Shown here: one piece after another, positions 1-10,036 of the stretch | How the letters are laid out: each line of letters starts with the position of its first letter | Numbering within the stretch: position 1 is the first letter of the stretch | Notes under the pieces: model-generated | What the model was told of the DNA's origin: nothing | The model's input: only the letters and a program-made list of their open reading frames with translations | Databases searched by the model: none | Made by a program: the position numbers and the translations under genes | From: Pseudooceanicola sp. HF7 | Lineage (GTDB): Bacteria; Pseudomonadota; Alphaproteobacteria; Rhodobacterales; Rhodobacteraceae | Length of the DNA: 54,781 nt | Direction: 5' to 3' | Assembly (NCBI RefSeq): GCF_011806405.1 | Contig: NZ_JAATOW010000027.1 | Span: forward strand, 1-54,781

Positions 1-98
1 AGGATCAGCGCCTCGCCCGCGGTCAGCGAAAAGCTGACCCCGTCGAGCACCGGCAGACCGCCACGCGCAACACCCAGATTTTCAACCAGAAGTTCCAT
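1..98 (-). CDS. ccmA: Heme exporter ATP-binding protein CcmA, N-terminal part only
   Basis: The minus strand opens at an ATG at 98 and runs off the window edge, giving about 32 residues that begin MELLVENLGVARGG. They look like the first strand region of an ABC ATPase (an LxxENLxVxRGG start, then LDGVSFSLTAGEALIL just before where the Walker A would come). The gene identity rests on context: in Rhodobacteraceae ccmA follows yajC-secD-secF and a Mth938-domain gene, as here. CcmA would energise the CcmABCD complex that delivers heme to CcmE for cytochrome c maturation. No Walker motif is visible, so another ABC ATPase cannot be excluded from sequence alone. It is separated from the upstream gene by a 243-nt gap holding an inverted repeat pair. 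Confidence 0.72.
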   Translation of the reverse strand, partial: MELLVENLGVARGGLPVLDGVSFSLTAGEALI

Positions 99-176
99 GT
101 ATTTCCTGTAGCGCAGCCCGGCCCCGCACGGAAGCAGCCATCTCTGCGGCGGATCGCCCGGCCTCGCCATTCCAAG

Positions 177-299
177 GCCTCCGGCGGGAGTTTTCAGGCA
201 AGAAGAAGGTTCACCCCGCCTGCCCTGCCCGGGAGAGCGCGGGCGCCCGGAAGGACCTTCGGCCTGTCTTCTTCTTGCCGAAAAACTCCCGCCGGAGGC
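177..299. repeat. Inverted pair of REP-like intergenic repeats
   Basis: Two copies of a roughly 32-bp motif face each other: 177-209 on plus (core CCGGCGGGAGTTTT, then GGCAAGAAGAAG) and 268-299 on minus. The second copy, reverse-complemented, differs from the first only around a TTTTCA/TTTTTCG stretch. The arms are 58 nt apart and could fold into a long hairpin. Related single copies occur at 3838-3879 and 53508-53575, so this is a dispersed repeat family. It lies between the Mth938 gene and ccmA. Confidence 0.8.
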
Positions 300-341
300 A
301 TCCGGAGCCCGCCGCCGGGCCGCCCCTCGGCACTAGGGCGC

Positions 342-695
342 TCAGGCCGCCAGCAGCGCCGCCGCCACGCGGCGCCCTTCAGACAGCAGGATATTGAAGG
401 TCCGGCAGGCAGAGGCGCTCGCCATGGGCTCCACGGCGATCCCGGCCTCTTCCAGCGCGCGGCGCAGGGGGGCGGGAACCGGTGTCATTTCCGGGCCGGT
501 GCCAATGAACAGCACGTCGATCTGCCCTTCCAGCGCCAGCAGCGTCTCGCTGTCCTCCAGGCCGCCCCAGGGGCGGGCGTCATCGGCCAGGATCAGCGCC
601 GGGGCGGGCAGCACCTCGCCTGCGACGCGGAAGAAGCCCGGCCCATAGCCATCTATGGGACGGGCATTGTCGTAGTTGATCTCCTGAAGGCGCAA
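342..695 (-). CDS. Mth938-like domain protein (DUF498 family)
   Basis: A 117-residue protein of the Mth938/NDUFAF3-like fold, which is usually a stand-alone domain of this length. The pattern GYGPGFFRVAGE, then a run of LILADDARPWGG and DVLFIGTGPEM, then an EPMASASACRTFNILLSEGR tail is typical of the family. Its molecular function is unknown; a eukaryotic relative is a complex I assembly factor. The start is a TTG at 695, supported by AAGGAG seven bases upstream. It follows secF by 49 nt on the same strand and precedes ccmA, the usual arrangement in Rhodobacteraceae, so it is probably co-transcribed with yajC-secDF. Confidence 0.85.
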   Translation of the reverse strand: MRLQEINYDNARPIDGYGPGFFRVAGEVLPAPALILADDARPWGGLEDSETLLALEGQIDVLFIGTGPEMTPVPAPLRRALEEAGIAVEPMASASACRTFNILLSEGRRVAAALLAA

Positions 696-744
696 TGGCC
701 TGCTCCTTTCGTCGATCCGCTTTCCTCGATCCGCCGGGCGTGCC

Positions 745-1707
745 TCAGGCGTCGATATTGGCGAACTGGTTGCCGGCGTTGTTGTCGGGCTTGGACCAAT
801 CGCGTTTCACGCCCAGCCAGAGCACCACGTTCTTGGCCACGTAGACCGAGGAATAGGTCCCGATGACCACGCCCCAAGTGATGGCGAAGACGAAGCCGCG
901 GATCACGTCGCCGCCCAGCACCAGCAGGGCGATCAGCGCGATAAGCGTCGTGCCGGAGGTCATGATCGTGCGGCTTAGCGTCTCGTTGACGGAGATGTTC
1001 ATCACGTCCAGCAGTGGCTTGGTCTTGAACTTGCGCAGGTTCTCCCGCAGCCGGTCGAAGATCACCACCGTATCGTTGATCGAATAGCCGATGATCGTCA
1101 GCAGCGCCGCGATGGTCGCCAGGTCGAACCGGATCTGGAACAGGGCGAAGATGCCGATGGTCAGCAGCACGTCGTGGAACAGCGCGAAGACCGCCCCAAG
1201 AGAGAACTGCCATTCGAAGCGCAGCCAGATGTAGAACAGGATCGCCGCAAGGGACGCCCCCACGGCCAGGGCCGCGGTCTTGACCAGTTCACCCGAGACC
1301 TTGGGCCCCACGCTTTCGACGGAGGTGAAGCTGATCGTCGGATCGACCGCCTGCAGCGCCGTCTCAACCTCTGCCAGGGTCTCTGCACTGGCGCTGGCGG
1401 ATTCGTCCTGCGCCTGGATGCGGATGGAGGCCACGTGATCCTCGGTGCCGAAGACCTCGGAAATCACCACGTCGCCCAGCTCCAGCGGCGCGATGGCCGC
1501 GCGGTAATCCGCGACCGAGATCGCCTCTTCGCTCTGGGTGCGGATCGTCGTGCCGCCGCGGAAGTCGATGCCGAAGTTCAGCCCCATGGTGAACCACAGG
1601 ATGACAGAGGCCACCATGGCCACGCAGGACAGCCCGAAGGTCAGCGTACGGTACTTGAAGAAGTCGATATGCGTATCTTCAGGGATCAGTTTCAGACGTT
1701 TCATCAT
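745..1707 (-). CDS. secF: Protein translocase subunit SecF
   Basis: Inner-membrane subunit of the SecDF complex, which uses the proton motive force to pull exported proteins out of the SecYEG channel. The sequence has an N-terminal membrane segment, the family motif GLNFGIDFRGGT near residue 42, a periplasmic region, and a C-terminal bundle with SINDTVVIFDRLREN, all standard for SecF. The frame is open to 1746, but I start at the ATG at 1707, whose A is also the last base of the secD stop (TGATG); the protein then begins MMKRLKLIPEDT and has 320 residues. The second Met (1704) is equally possible. The one-base overlap implies translational coupling with secD. Confidence 0.93.
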   Translation of the reverse strand: MMKRLKLIPEDTHIDFFKYRTLTFGLSCVAMVASVILWFTMGLNFGIDFRGGTTIRTQSEEAISVADYRAAIAPLELGDVVISEVFGTEDHVASIRIQAQDESASASAETLAEVETALQAVDPTISFTSVESVGPKVSGELVKTAALAVGASLAAILFYIWLRFEWQFSLGAVFALFHDVLLTIGIFALFQIRFDLATIAALLTIIGYSINDTVVIFDRLRENLRKFKTKPLLDVMNISVNETLSRTIMTSGTTLIALIALLVLGGDVIRGFVFAITWGVVIGTYSSVYVAKNVVLWLGVKRDWSKPDNNAGNQFANIDA

Positions 1708-3338
1708 CACACCTCGATCTTCTTGGGACGTGCCCGTTCGAACCACGTCACGATCAGAAGACGCGTGATCCAGATTGCCGTGAAGACCGACGTCAGGATG
1801 CCGATGGCCAGTGTCACGGAGAAGCCCCGCACCGGGCCGGAGCCCAGGATGAACAGGATCGCCGCCACGATGAAGGTGGTGATATTGGCATCCACGATCG
1901 CCGATAGCGCCCGGTCATAGCCCAGCTCGATCGCCCGGGCCGGCCCCTTTGCGGTCTTGCTTTCCTCGCGGATCCGCTCGAACACCAGCACGTTGGCATC
2001 CACCGCCATGCCGATGGTCAGCACGATGCCCGCGATCCCCGGCAGGGTCAGCGTGGCGCCGATCATGCTGAGGATGCCGAAGATCAGCCCCACGTTCAGG
2101 ATCAGCGCGATATTGGCGAAAAGCCCGAACAGCCCGTAGCTGGCGAACATGAAGACCAGCACCGCGACACCGGCCACGATACAGGCGATCTTGCCCGCCT
2201 GGATGCTGTCTGCCCCCAGTTCCGGGCCGATGGTGCGCTCTTCCAGGAAGTCGAGCCCCGCCGGCAGTGCGCCCGCGCGCAGAAGGACCGCCAGGTTGGT
2301 GCTTTCCTCGACGCTGAAATTGCCGGTGATGATGCCCGATCCGCCGGCGATATGCGCCTGGATCACCGGGGCAGAGATCACCTCGTCATCCAGCACGATG
2401 GCGAAGGGGTTGCCGATGTTCTGGGCGGTGTAATCGCCGAACTTGCGCGCGCCCGAGGGGTTGAAGCGGAAGGAGACCGCCGGCCGGCCGTTCTGGTCGA
2501 AGGTCGGCTGCGCATCCGTCAGCTGCTCGCCAGAGACGACGGGGGCGGTTTCCAGCAGGTAGAAGGTGCCCGGTTCGTCAAGCGAGGGCAGAACCTCTTC
2601 GCCCGCCGTGGCGGCCGCGTTCTCGGAGACGCCGCGCCGGATCACCGGCTGGAAGCTGAGCTGCGCGGTGGTGCCGATGATCGCCTTCAGCTCCTCGGCA
2701 GAGCCCACGCCCGGCACCTCGATCAGGATGCGATCCTGGCCCTGGCGCTGGATGGTGGGTTCGCGGGTGCCGACCTCGTCGATACGACGGCGAATGATTT
2801 CAAGGGATTGGCGGACGGTGCGGTCATCCATCGCGACGCGCTCGGCCTCTGAAAGGCCCACGGTCAGGATATCGCCCTGCCCGCTCACTTCCAGGTCCGT
2901 GGCGCCCGCGCCGCTGAGCGTGACCACCGGCTGGGCCAGGCTGCGCACGCTGCGGATCGCGGTTTCCATGCCCTCTTCATTGCCGATGCGGATCTTCAGG
3001 ACCGATCCGGCAGAGGGTTGCAGGCGGATGGGACCCACCGTGTCGCGCTGGTCGCGCAACAGGTTGCGGATCTCGGGCCAGAGGCCCTGCATCCGGGTCT
3101 CGTAGACATCGGCCACGCGGACCTCTGCCAGAAGATGCGCCCCGCCCCGCAGGTCGAGGCCCAGGTTCACCAGGCCGGAGGGCAGGAAAGAGGGCCAGCC
3201 CGTGGCCTCTTCGCCGGCGGCAAGCTCGTCGTTATAGGCCTCGACCCGGGGATAGAAGGCATTCGGAAGGGCCAGCAACAGACCGAGGGCGACAAGCCCC
3301 CAGATCAGGACCCGTTTCCACGTTGAAATCTGCAGCAT
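1707..3338 (-). CDS. secD: Protein translocase subunit SecD
   Basis: A 543-residue SecD with a first transmembrane helix near residues 10-27, the GLDLRGGAHLLAEV motif right after it, the large periplasmic P1 region, and a C-terminal helical bundle with the conserved GMAVDANVLVFERIREE. Length is normal for alphaproteobacteria. It forms SecDF with the downstream, overlapping secF and sits 21 nt downstream of yajC. Start at the ATG at 3338, giving MLQISTWKR, a short basic segment before the first helix. No anomalies seen. Confidence 0.95.
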   Translation of the reverse strand: MLQISTWKRVLIWGLVALGLLLALPNAFYPRVEAYNDELAAGEEATGWPSFLPSGLVNLGLDLRGGAHLLAEVRVADVYETRMQGLWPEIRNLLRDQRDTVGPIRLQPSAGSVLKIRIGNEEGMETAIRSVRSLAQPVVTLSGAGATDLEVSGQGDILTVGLSEAERVAMDDRTVRQSLEIIRRRIDEVGTREPTIQRQGQDRILIEVPGVGSAEELKAIIGTTAQLSFQPVIRRGVSENAAATAGEEVLPSLDEPGTFYLLETAPVVSGEQLTDAQPTFDQNGRPAVSFRFNPSGARKFGDYTAQNIGNPFAIVLDDEVISAPVIQAHIAGGSGIITGNFSVEESTNLAVLLRAGALPAGLDFLEERTIGPELGADSIQAGKIACIVAGVAVLVFMFASYGLFGLFANIALILNVGLIFGILSMIGATLTLPGIAGIVLTIGMAVDANVLVFERIREESKTAKGPARAIELGYDRALSAIVDANITTFIVAAILFILGSGPVRGFSVTLAIGILTSVFTAIWITRLLIVTWFERARPKKIEV

Positions 3339-3359
3339 GTGGCTGGCCCTTTCGCGGGA

Positions 3360-3653
3360 TTACTTGGAGTCCGCGGCCGGCTCTGTCTTGGAAAGGACAT
3401 TCGCCAGGGTGGATTTCACGACACGCACCTTGACGCCTTCTGCGATCTCGACCTCGATCTCGCCGTCTTCCTTGACCTTGGAGACCTTGCCGATCAGGCC
3501 GCCCTGGGTGATCACCTGGTCCCCGCGGCGCACGGCTTCGACCATGGCCTTGTGCTCTTTCATCTTCTTCTGCTGCGGGCGGATGAGCAGGAAGTACATG
3601 ATCGCGAAGATCAGGATAAGCGGCAGAAACTGTCCGATTGCTGCGGGGTCCAT
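3360..3653 (-). CDS. yajC: Preprotein translocase subunit YajC
   Basis: A 97-residue protein with one transmembrane helix (about residues 6-23) followed by the diagnostic RPQQKKMKEH and GDQVITQGGLIGKV motifs of YajC. It associates with SecDF in the inner membrane. First gene of the yajC-secD-secF-Mth938 unit, so a promoter should lie in the 3654-4062 gap. Start at the ATG at 3653, followed by DPAAIGQF as in other alphaproteobacterial YajC proteins. Confidence 0.95.
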   Translation of the reverse strand: MDPAAIGQFLPLILIFAIMYFLLIRPQQKKMKEHKAMVEAVRRGDQVITQGGLIGKVSKVKEDGEIEVEIAEGVKVRVVKSTLANVLSKTEPAADSK

Positions 3654-4062
3654 TCAAGGTTCCTTCTGATTGTGCAAGCGGGTCTCCCCCCGCGAAGTTG
3701 GCCGGAACCTATGTGCGGGGCCGGGGGAATGCAAGACGGGATGGGGGCGCGGATCGCCGCGCGCGGGGGCATTTCCCTGACGTTTCGGTGAGGGGGGCCT
3801 TCGGGCGGGTGTCGCGCCCGGCGGCGCGGGCGGGGCGGCTTCCGGCGGAAGTATTTCCGGCCAGATGAAGAGGATCCGCGAGAGGCGGGGGCCCGGGCCG
3901 CCTGGCGGTGGGCGGGGTTGGGCCTGGCGGCGCGCGCAGCCGCTGCGCGTAGGTTGGCAATGCACCTTTGCCGTGGTGGGCGCAATTGCGTTGCGCGGGG
4001 GCGGCGGGCGGGTCAGGGTTGGGGGGAGCCTGCCCCGTCTTACGAAGGACCCGCCCTGCCCC
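3654..4062. other. Divergent intergenic region, yajC / pentapeptide gene
   Basis: This 409-nt gap must carry promoters for yajC (minus) and the pentapeptide-repeat gene (plus). Apart from the REP-like repeat at 3838-3879 it is very GC-rich, with no RNA gene or convincing promoter hexamers that I can recognise. The plus frame stays open through much of it, but the reading there has no protein character. Confidence 0.5.
3838..3879 (+). repeat. REP-like dispersed repeat, single copy
   Basis: The core GAAGTATTTCCGGCCAGATG followed by AAGAGGATCCG is nearly identical over about 30 bp to the reverse complement of 53508-53537, and related in plan (CCGGCGG then GAAG/GGAG then a T-rich stretch, then AAGA) to the pair at 177-299. 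It supplies an in-frame ATG at 3865 upstream of the pentapeptide gene, which I regard as fortuitous. Confidence 0.8.
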
Positions 4063-5712
4063 ATGCAAAGCTACCTGGCCATCGTCACCCATCCGTTCCT
4101 TTGGATTTTCCTGGGCTTCACGCTGGTGTTCTTCCTGATCCAGCAGATGCCGTCCCGCTCGGACGGCGCGGCGCGACCTGCGCCGCGGCAGGGCCTGACA
4201 GCGCAGCTTCGCAGACATTACGTGGCGATCCTGATGATCGGGGGTGTCGCCCTGATCGGCCTGGCGCTCTGGTTCTATCTGTTCGAGGTCGGGATCTCGG
4301 TCCACCACCTGGTGGATCTGCTGCAGGAGCGCGCCTCTGCCCCGCGTGAGGCCGGCGACAGCTACGAGGACATCCGCAACATCGGGTACACCGCCGCCGT
4401 CCTGATCGGTGTTCTGGCGGCCTCTGCCACGCTGCTGTTCTCTCTGATCCGCGTCTGGATCAACGAACGCACCGCCCGGGCGACGGAGGAAGGGTTGATC
4501 ACCGACCGGATCAACAAGGCGGTCGAGGGGCTGGGGGCGGACAAGACCGTCAAGCGCCAGCGCGTGAATGCGGAAGGAGAGCCCATTCACGTCCTTTACG
4601 ACAATAAAAAGCCAGACCTATCCCGCCCGGTCTATGATGAGCGGACGGAGCCGAACATCGAGGTGCGCATCGGCGCGATCCTGTCGCTGGAGCGGATCGC
4701 ACAGGACAGTGAGCGGGACCATATCCCGGTAATGGAGATCCTTTGCGCCTATATCCGGCAGAATGCGGGACGGCCCGAGTTGACCGGGCCGCCCGGAAGC
4801 ACTGATCCGGAAACCGGTGACCCGTTGGAACCGAGCCCCGATGAGTGGCGCAAGTGGGGGAGAGAAGTGCGCCTCCCGCCCCGTCTCGACATCGACGTGG
4901 CCCTTCGGGTGATCAGCGCGCGCAGTGCGAAACGCCGCCAGCATGAAACCTTGGAAGATCGCAGGCTCAACCTTCAACAGGTCGACCTGCGTGGCCTGAT
5001 CCTTCAGGATCTGGATCTGGGCCCGGCGGACCTCAGGGGCGCACAGCTTCAGGGGGCGAGCCTCAGAGAGGCGGAGTTGCAGGGGGCGGACCTCGAGCGG
5101 GCAAAGTTACAGGGCGCTGTCCTCAGGGAGGCGGAGTTGAAGGGGGCGGACCTTTGGGAAGCGCAGTTGCAGGGGTCGGACCTCAGGTGGGCGCGGATGC
5201 AAGGGGCGGACCTAACGCAGGCACAGTTACAGGGGGCGGACGGCTGGGACGCGCAGTTGCAAGGGGCGGTCCTCGTGAGGGCGCAGTTGCAGGGGGCGGA
5301 GCTCATGGACGCACAGTTGCAAGGGGCGGTCCTCGTGAGGGCGCAATTGCAAGGGGCGAAACTCTGGGGCGCGCAATTGCAGGGGGCGAACCTCAGCCGG
5401 GCGATGTTGCAGGGGGCGGACCTCTGGGAGGCACAGTTAGACCAAAAGACCGCCCTGACCGACGCCGATCTTCGAAGAGCGGCAGTCAAGGAGGTCGACT
5501 TCACCGATGTCCCACAGATCACCGATCACCTTTCGTCGCTCTTTGGCGACGGGTCCGTCAGCCTTCCCGGCGGCAGAGGTCACGAAGAGGCGGATTGGCC
5601 AGAGCACTGGCCCAGGGAAGACCTCGACGCCGACTTCTTCGGGAAAGCCGGCCCCTTCTACGACGCCTGGCGCGCCTGGCAGCGCGAAAACCACCCGGAC
5701 ACCCTCCCGTAG
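4063..5712 (+). CDS. Membrane-anchored pentapeptide-repeat protein
   Basis: A 549-residue protein with three predicted transmembrane helices (about 5-27, 53-75, 108-131), a linker domain, and a pentapeptide-repeat region from about residue 304 to 463 in which almost every block reads A(D/E/V)LxxAxLQG. The linker contains EVRIGAILSLERIAQDSERDH, a segment shared by many proteobacterial pentapeptide proteins. The repeat region should form a right-handed quadrilateral beta helix, presumably on one face of the membrane. About 85 residues with no clear domain follow. The frame is open from 3865, but upstream residues come from a repeat element; the ATG at 4063 gives a hydrophobic N terminus. No strong ribosome-binding site is seen. 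Function unknown. Confidence 0.8.
   Translation: MQSYLAIVTHPFLWIFLGFTLVFFLIQQMPSRSDGAARPAPRQGLTAQLRRHYVAILMIGGVALIGLALWFYLFEVGISVHHLVDLLQERASAPREAGDSYEDIRNIGYTAAVLIGVLAASATLLFSLIRVWINERTARATEEGLITDRINKAVEGLGADKTVKRQRVNAEGEPIHVLYDNKKPDLSRPVYDERTEPNIEVRIGAILSLERIAQDSERDHIPVMEILCAYIRQNAGRPELTGPPGSTDPETGDPLEPSPDEWRKWGREVRLPPRLDIDVALRVISARSAKRRQHETLEDRRLNLQQVDLRGLILQDLDLGPADLRGAQLQGASLREAELQGADLERAKLQGAVLREAELKGADLWEAQLQGSDLRWARMQGADLTQAQLQGADGWDAQLQGAVLVRAQLQGAELMDAQLQGAVLVRAQLQGAKLWGAQLQGANLSRAMLQGADLWEAQLDQKTALTDADLRRAAVKEVDFTDVPQITDHLSSLFGDGSVSLPGGRGHEEADWPEHWPREDLDADFFGKAGPFYDAWRAWQRENHPDTLP
5041..5440 (+). repeat. 30-bp tandem DNA repeats within the pentapeptide gene
   Basis: The coding DNA repeats with a 30-bp period (two pentapeptides). 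Each unit carries a conserved block close to CAGTTGCAGGGGGCGGACCT, with variation between blocks. Two 60-bp stretches around 5255-5350 are almost identical (encoding GAVLVRAQLQGA twice). Such near-identity at DNA level suggests recent unit duplication, so copy number may vary between strains. Confidence 0.8.
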
Positions 5713-5791
5713 GGTGCGTGTTCACACGCGCCTCTCCCACCCCTCCCCAAGATTATTTCCTTAACACCCCCGTTAACCCACCGCCCGCTGC

Positions 5792-5857
5792 GCACCGACG
5801 CGATACCGACGTCATACCGACGCGAAACAGACGTCGCACCGATGCTGCGCCGACAGT
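5792..5857. repeat. Array of six 11-bp units, copy A
   Basis: Six consecutive 11-mers start at 5792, 5803, 5814, 5825, 5836 and 5847: GCACCGACGCG, ATACCGACGTC, ATACCGACGCG, AAACAGACGTC, GCACCGATGCT, GCGCCGACAGT. The common core is ACCGACG. The first five units match the array at 18765-18819 unit by unit and in the same order, with about six differences over 56 bp. It lies in the 232-nt gap between the pentapeptide gene and serS, about 90 nt upstream of the serS start. Confidence 0.85.
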
Positions 5858-5944
5858 GCGCGCCGCGGCGCACTCCCCGGTTACCATTCCAGAAGAAATC
5901 CGGCATAACCCCGGCACGAATCTCATCAGCCAGGGGGCTTTGAC

Positions 5945-7237
5945 ATGCACGACATCCGCACCATCCGCGACAACCCGGCCGCTTTCGATGCCGCCCTGTC
6001 CCGCCGTGGAGCCTCTGCCATGTCCGCCGAGATCCTGGCCCTGGACGAGGCCCGGCGCGCCAAGATCCGCGCCGCGGAAACCGCCCAGGCAGAGCAGAAC
6101 GCGGCCTCCAAGCAGGTCGGCGCGGCCAAGGCCAAGGGCGACGAGGCAGAGTTCGAACGCCTGCGCGCGCTGGTCGCCGAGACCAAGTCCGCCGTGGCCG
6201 CCCTGCAGGCAGAGGCCAAGGAGCTGGACGCGCAACTGACTGATCTTCTTATGGGAATCCCCAACATTCCCTATGAGGACACGCCCGATGGCAAGGACGA
6301 GGACGACAACGTCGAGATCCACCGCCACGGCACCCCGCCCGCCTTCGACTTCACCCCGAAAGAGCATTACGAGCTGGCCGGCGTGCTGGACGGCATGGAT
6401 TTCGAAACCGCCGCCAAGCTGTCCGGCGCGCGTTTCGTGGTGCTTTCGGGGGCTGTCGCGCGCATCCACCGCGCGCTGGCGCAGTTCATGCTGAACACCC
6501 ATGTCGAAGAGAACGGCCTGACCGAGACCTGGACCCCGGTCCTGGTGCGCGAAGAGATGATGTATGGCACCGGCCAGCTGCCGAAATTCGGTGAGGACAG
6601 CTATAAGACCTCTGATGGCTACTGGCTTGTCCCGACCGCGGAAGTGACCCTGACCAACATCGTAAACGATTGCACGATAGAGGAAAATTACCTTCCCCGC
6701 CGCTACGTGGCCCATACCCAGTGCTTCCGTTCCGAGGCCGGATCGGCAGGCCGCGATACCGCGGGCATGCTGCGCCAGCACCAGTTCGAGAAGGTGGAGA
6801 TGGTCTCCATCACCCATCCCGAGGCCTCCCGCGAAGAGCTCGACCGCATGACCAAATGCGCCGAGGGCATCCTGGAAAAGCTGGGCCTGGCCTATCGCAC
6901 CATGGCGCTTTGCACCGGGGACATGGGCTTTGGCGCGCGGCGCACCAATGATATCGAGGTCTGGCTGCCCGGGCAGAACACCTACCGCGAGATTTCCTCG
7001 ATCTCGGTCTGCGGCGACTTCCAGGCGCGTCGCATGAACGCCCGCTTCAAGCCCTCCGAAGGGGGCAAGCCGGAGTTCGTGCATACGCTGAACGGGTCCG
7101 GCCTGGCCGTGGGGCGCTGCCTGATCGCCGTACTGGAAAACGGGCAGAACGAAGACGGCTCCGTTTCCCTGCCAGAGGTGCTGGCGCCCTACCTGGGCGG
7201 CAAGCTGACCCTGACGGCAGAGGGCACGCTGGCCTGA
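5945..7237 (+). CDS. serS: Serine--tRNA ligase
   Basis: Charges tRNA-Ser (and tRNA-Sec where present) with serine in the cytoplasm. The 430 residues show the usual plan: an N-terminal coiled-coil arm (about 30-105, rich in Ala, Glu and Lys), then the class II catalytic core with WLVPTAEV, motif 2 around [21 protein letters not shown] and motif 3 [18 protein letters not shown]. Length is typical for bacterial SerRS. The ATG at 5945 gives [11 protein letters not shown], the standard start, with AGGGGG upstream. No binding-site loss is visible. Confidence 0.97.
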   Translation: MHDIRTIRDNPAAFDAALSRRGASAMSAEILALDEARRAKIRAAETAQAEQNAASKQVGAAKAKGDEAEFERLRALVAETKSAVAALQAEAKELDAQLTDLLMGIPNIPYEDTPDGKDEDDNVEIHRHGTPPAFDFTPKEHYELAGVLDGMDFETAAKLSGARFVVLSGAVARIHRALAQFMLNTHVEENGLTETWTPVLVREEMMYGTGQLPKFGEDSYKTSDGYWLVPTAEVTLTNIVNDCTIEENYLPRRYVAHTQCFRSEAGSAGRDTAGMLRQHQFEKVEMVSITHPEASREELDRMTKCAEGILEKLGLAYRTMALCTGDMGFGARRTNDIEVWLPGQNTYREISSISVCGDFQARRMNARFKPSEGGKPEFVHTLNGSGLAVGRCLIAVLENGQNEDGSVSLPEVLAPYLGGKLTLTAEGTLA

Positions 7238-7390
7238 TACCGGGCCGGGGCGGCTCCCGGCGGCGGGATCCGTCTCTGGCGGTCCCACGGGTCCCAAATT
7301 GTGCTTTTTAAAAGAAAAATCGGCCCGGGTGTGAACTTTCTCCGGGCCTCGCGCGTATGTCCTCCAGAACACCTTTTCCGGAGCCGGGAC

Positions 7391-8116
7391 ATGCAATTTA
7401 CAAAACCGATCCTCATCCTTCTCGCTGTGATCGCCTTCGTGCTCTCACCGATCCTCAGCCCCGGATTCTCCGGCTTTACGGCCGATCAATTCCCCTTGCC
7501 GCAGACCGACCCGCTGATCCAGCCCATGGGGCTGACCTTCGCGGTGATCTGGACGGTGATCTACGCCTGGCTGCTGGTCATGGCGCTTTACGGGCTCTTC
7601 AAGCGCCCGCTGCACCCGGACTGGGACGCCCATCGCTGGCCTCTGCTGGCCTCCCTCGTGATCGGCGCGGCCTGGATCCCGGTTGCCAATATCTCTCCCA
7701 TCGTTGCGACGGTGATGATATGGGCGATGATGCTGACGGCGCTCTGGGCGCTGATGCGCCTGCCCTACCATGACCGGCTCTGGCTGCAGGCGCCGGTGGG
7801 GCTCTACGCCGGCTGGCTGACCGCCGCCTCCTGCGTGGGCACCGCCGTGGTCTTTACCGGCTACGGGGGCACCCCGGTCTTCCTGATCCACGCCGGTTTC
7901 CTGCTGCTGGCCGCAGGCATCGCGGTGCTGATCTACCGCATGAGCCTGCGGTCGCTGCCCTTTTACCTGGGCGCCATGGTCTGGGCGGTGCTGGGCATCG
8001 TGATCGACAATTTCGCCGTCGGACGCATCGGCTTCGGCGTGCTGGCGCTGCTGGTCCTGCTGGCGCTGCTGCCGCTGGAATTCCGCGCCATCAAGACCTA
8101 CCGAGAGGCGCTCTGA
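7391..8116 (+). CDS. TspO/MBR-like integral membrane protein
   Basis: A 241-residue, strongly hydrophobic protein with about seven helices. The segment around GLTFAVIWTVIYAWLLVM and the later Trp-rich helices resemble TspO/tryptophan-rich sensory proteins, but TspO usually has about 160 residues and five helices, so this is a longer relative at best. Role unknown. The frame is open from 7301, but the ATG at 7391 gives a short polar start followed by a helix and has GGAG seven bases upstream. It follows serS by 153 nt; that gap contains a 7-bp GGCCCGG/CCGGGCC hairpin (7322-7348) next to an A-rich run. It ends before a bidirectional terminator shared with der. Confidence 0.6.
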   Translation: MQFTKPILILLAVIAFVLSPILSPGFSGFTADQFPLPQTDPLIQPMGLTFAVIWTVIYAWLLVMALYGLFKRPLHPDWDAHRWPLLASLVIGAAWIPVANISPIVATVMIWAMMLTALWALMRLPYHDRLWLQAPVGLYAGWLTAASCVGTAVVFTGYGGTPVFLIHAGFLLLAAGIAVLIYRMSLRSLPFYLGAMVWAVLGIVIDNFAVGRIGFGVLALLVLLALLPLEFRAIKTYREAL

Positions 8117-8168
8117 CCCTTTCGTTGCAAGGCCCGCCAGGGGCCAAAACCAAAGACCCCGAAACGAC

Positions 8169-8194
8169 AAAGGGCGCCCCACGGGCGCCCTTTT
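8169..8194. terminator. Bidirectional rho-independent terminator
   Basis: Perfect 10-bp stem AAGGGCGCCC / GGGCGCCCTT with a CAC loop, flanked by A residues on the left and TTTT on the right. It lies between the convergent TspO-like gene and der and should stop transcription from both sides. Confidence 0.88.
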
Positions 8195-8227
8195 CCATTC
8201 CGGATCCTTGCCCAAGGGGCGCAGACC

Positions 8228-9769
<1,542 letters not shown>

Positions 9770-10036
9770 TGGCTGGGCCTCGTTGGGGTTCGAACGGGGC
9801 AGGTACACCAAAAGAAAAGCTTCGGAAAGGGTTGATCGCCTTCCCGAGGCACCCTGCCCCGCATTCCATGCGCGTTTCCATCAGGGCCGGTGCTGATCCG
9901 GACCCCTCAAATCCTGCCGGCCCTGGTGTCCCCCGCCGTCCCGTGCCGGGCAGCGGCAGGCGCGCTCGGGCGGGACAAGCCCGCCGCTCCCTTGCCTGCC
10001 ACCGGGCCAGATGGCCCGGCGCGCCCCTGGCCGGGC

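Noticed and set aside
3865-4062. Longer N terminus for the pentapeptide protein
   Set aside because: The ATG at 3865 lies inside a dispersed repeat, and the extra residues are low-complexity Arg/Gly-rich.
5041-5440. CRISPR array
   Set aside because: The repeats are in frame and encode pentapeptides; there are no unique spacers of constant length.
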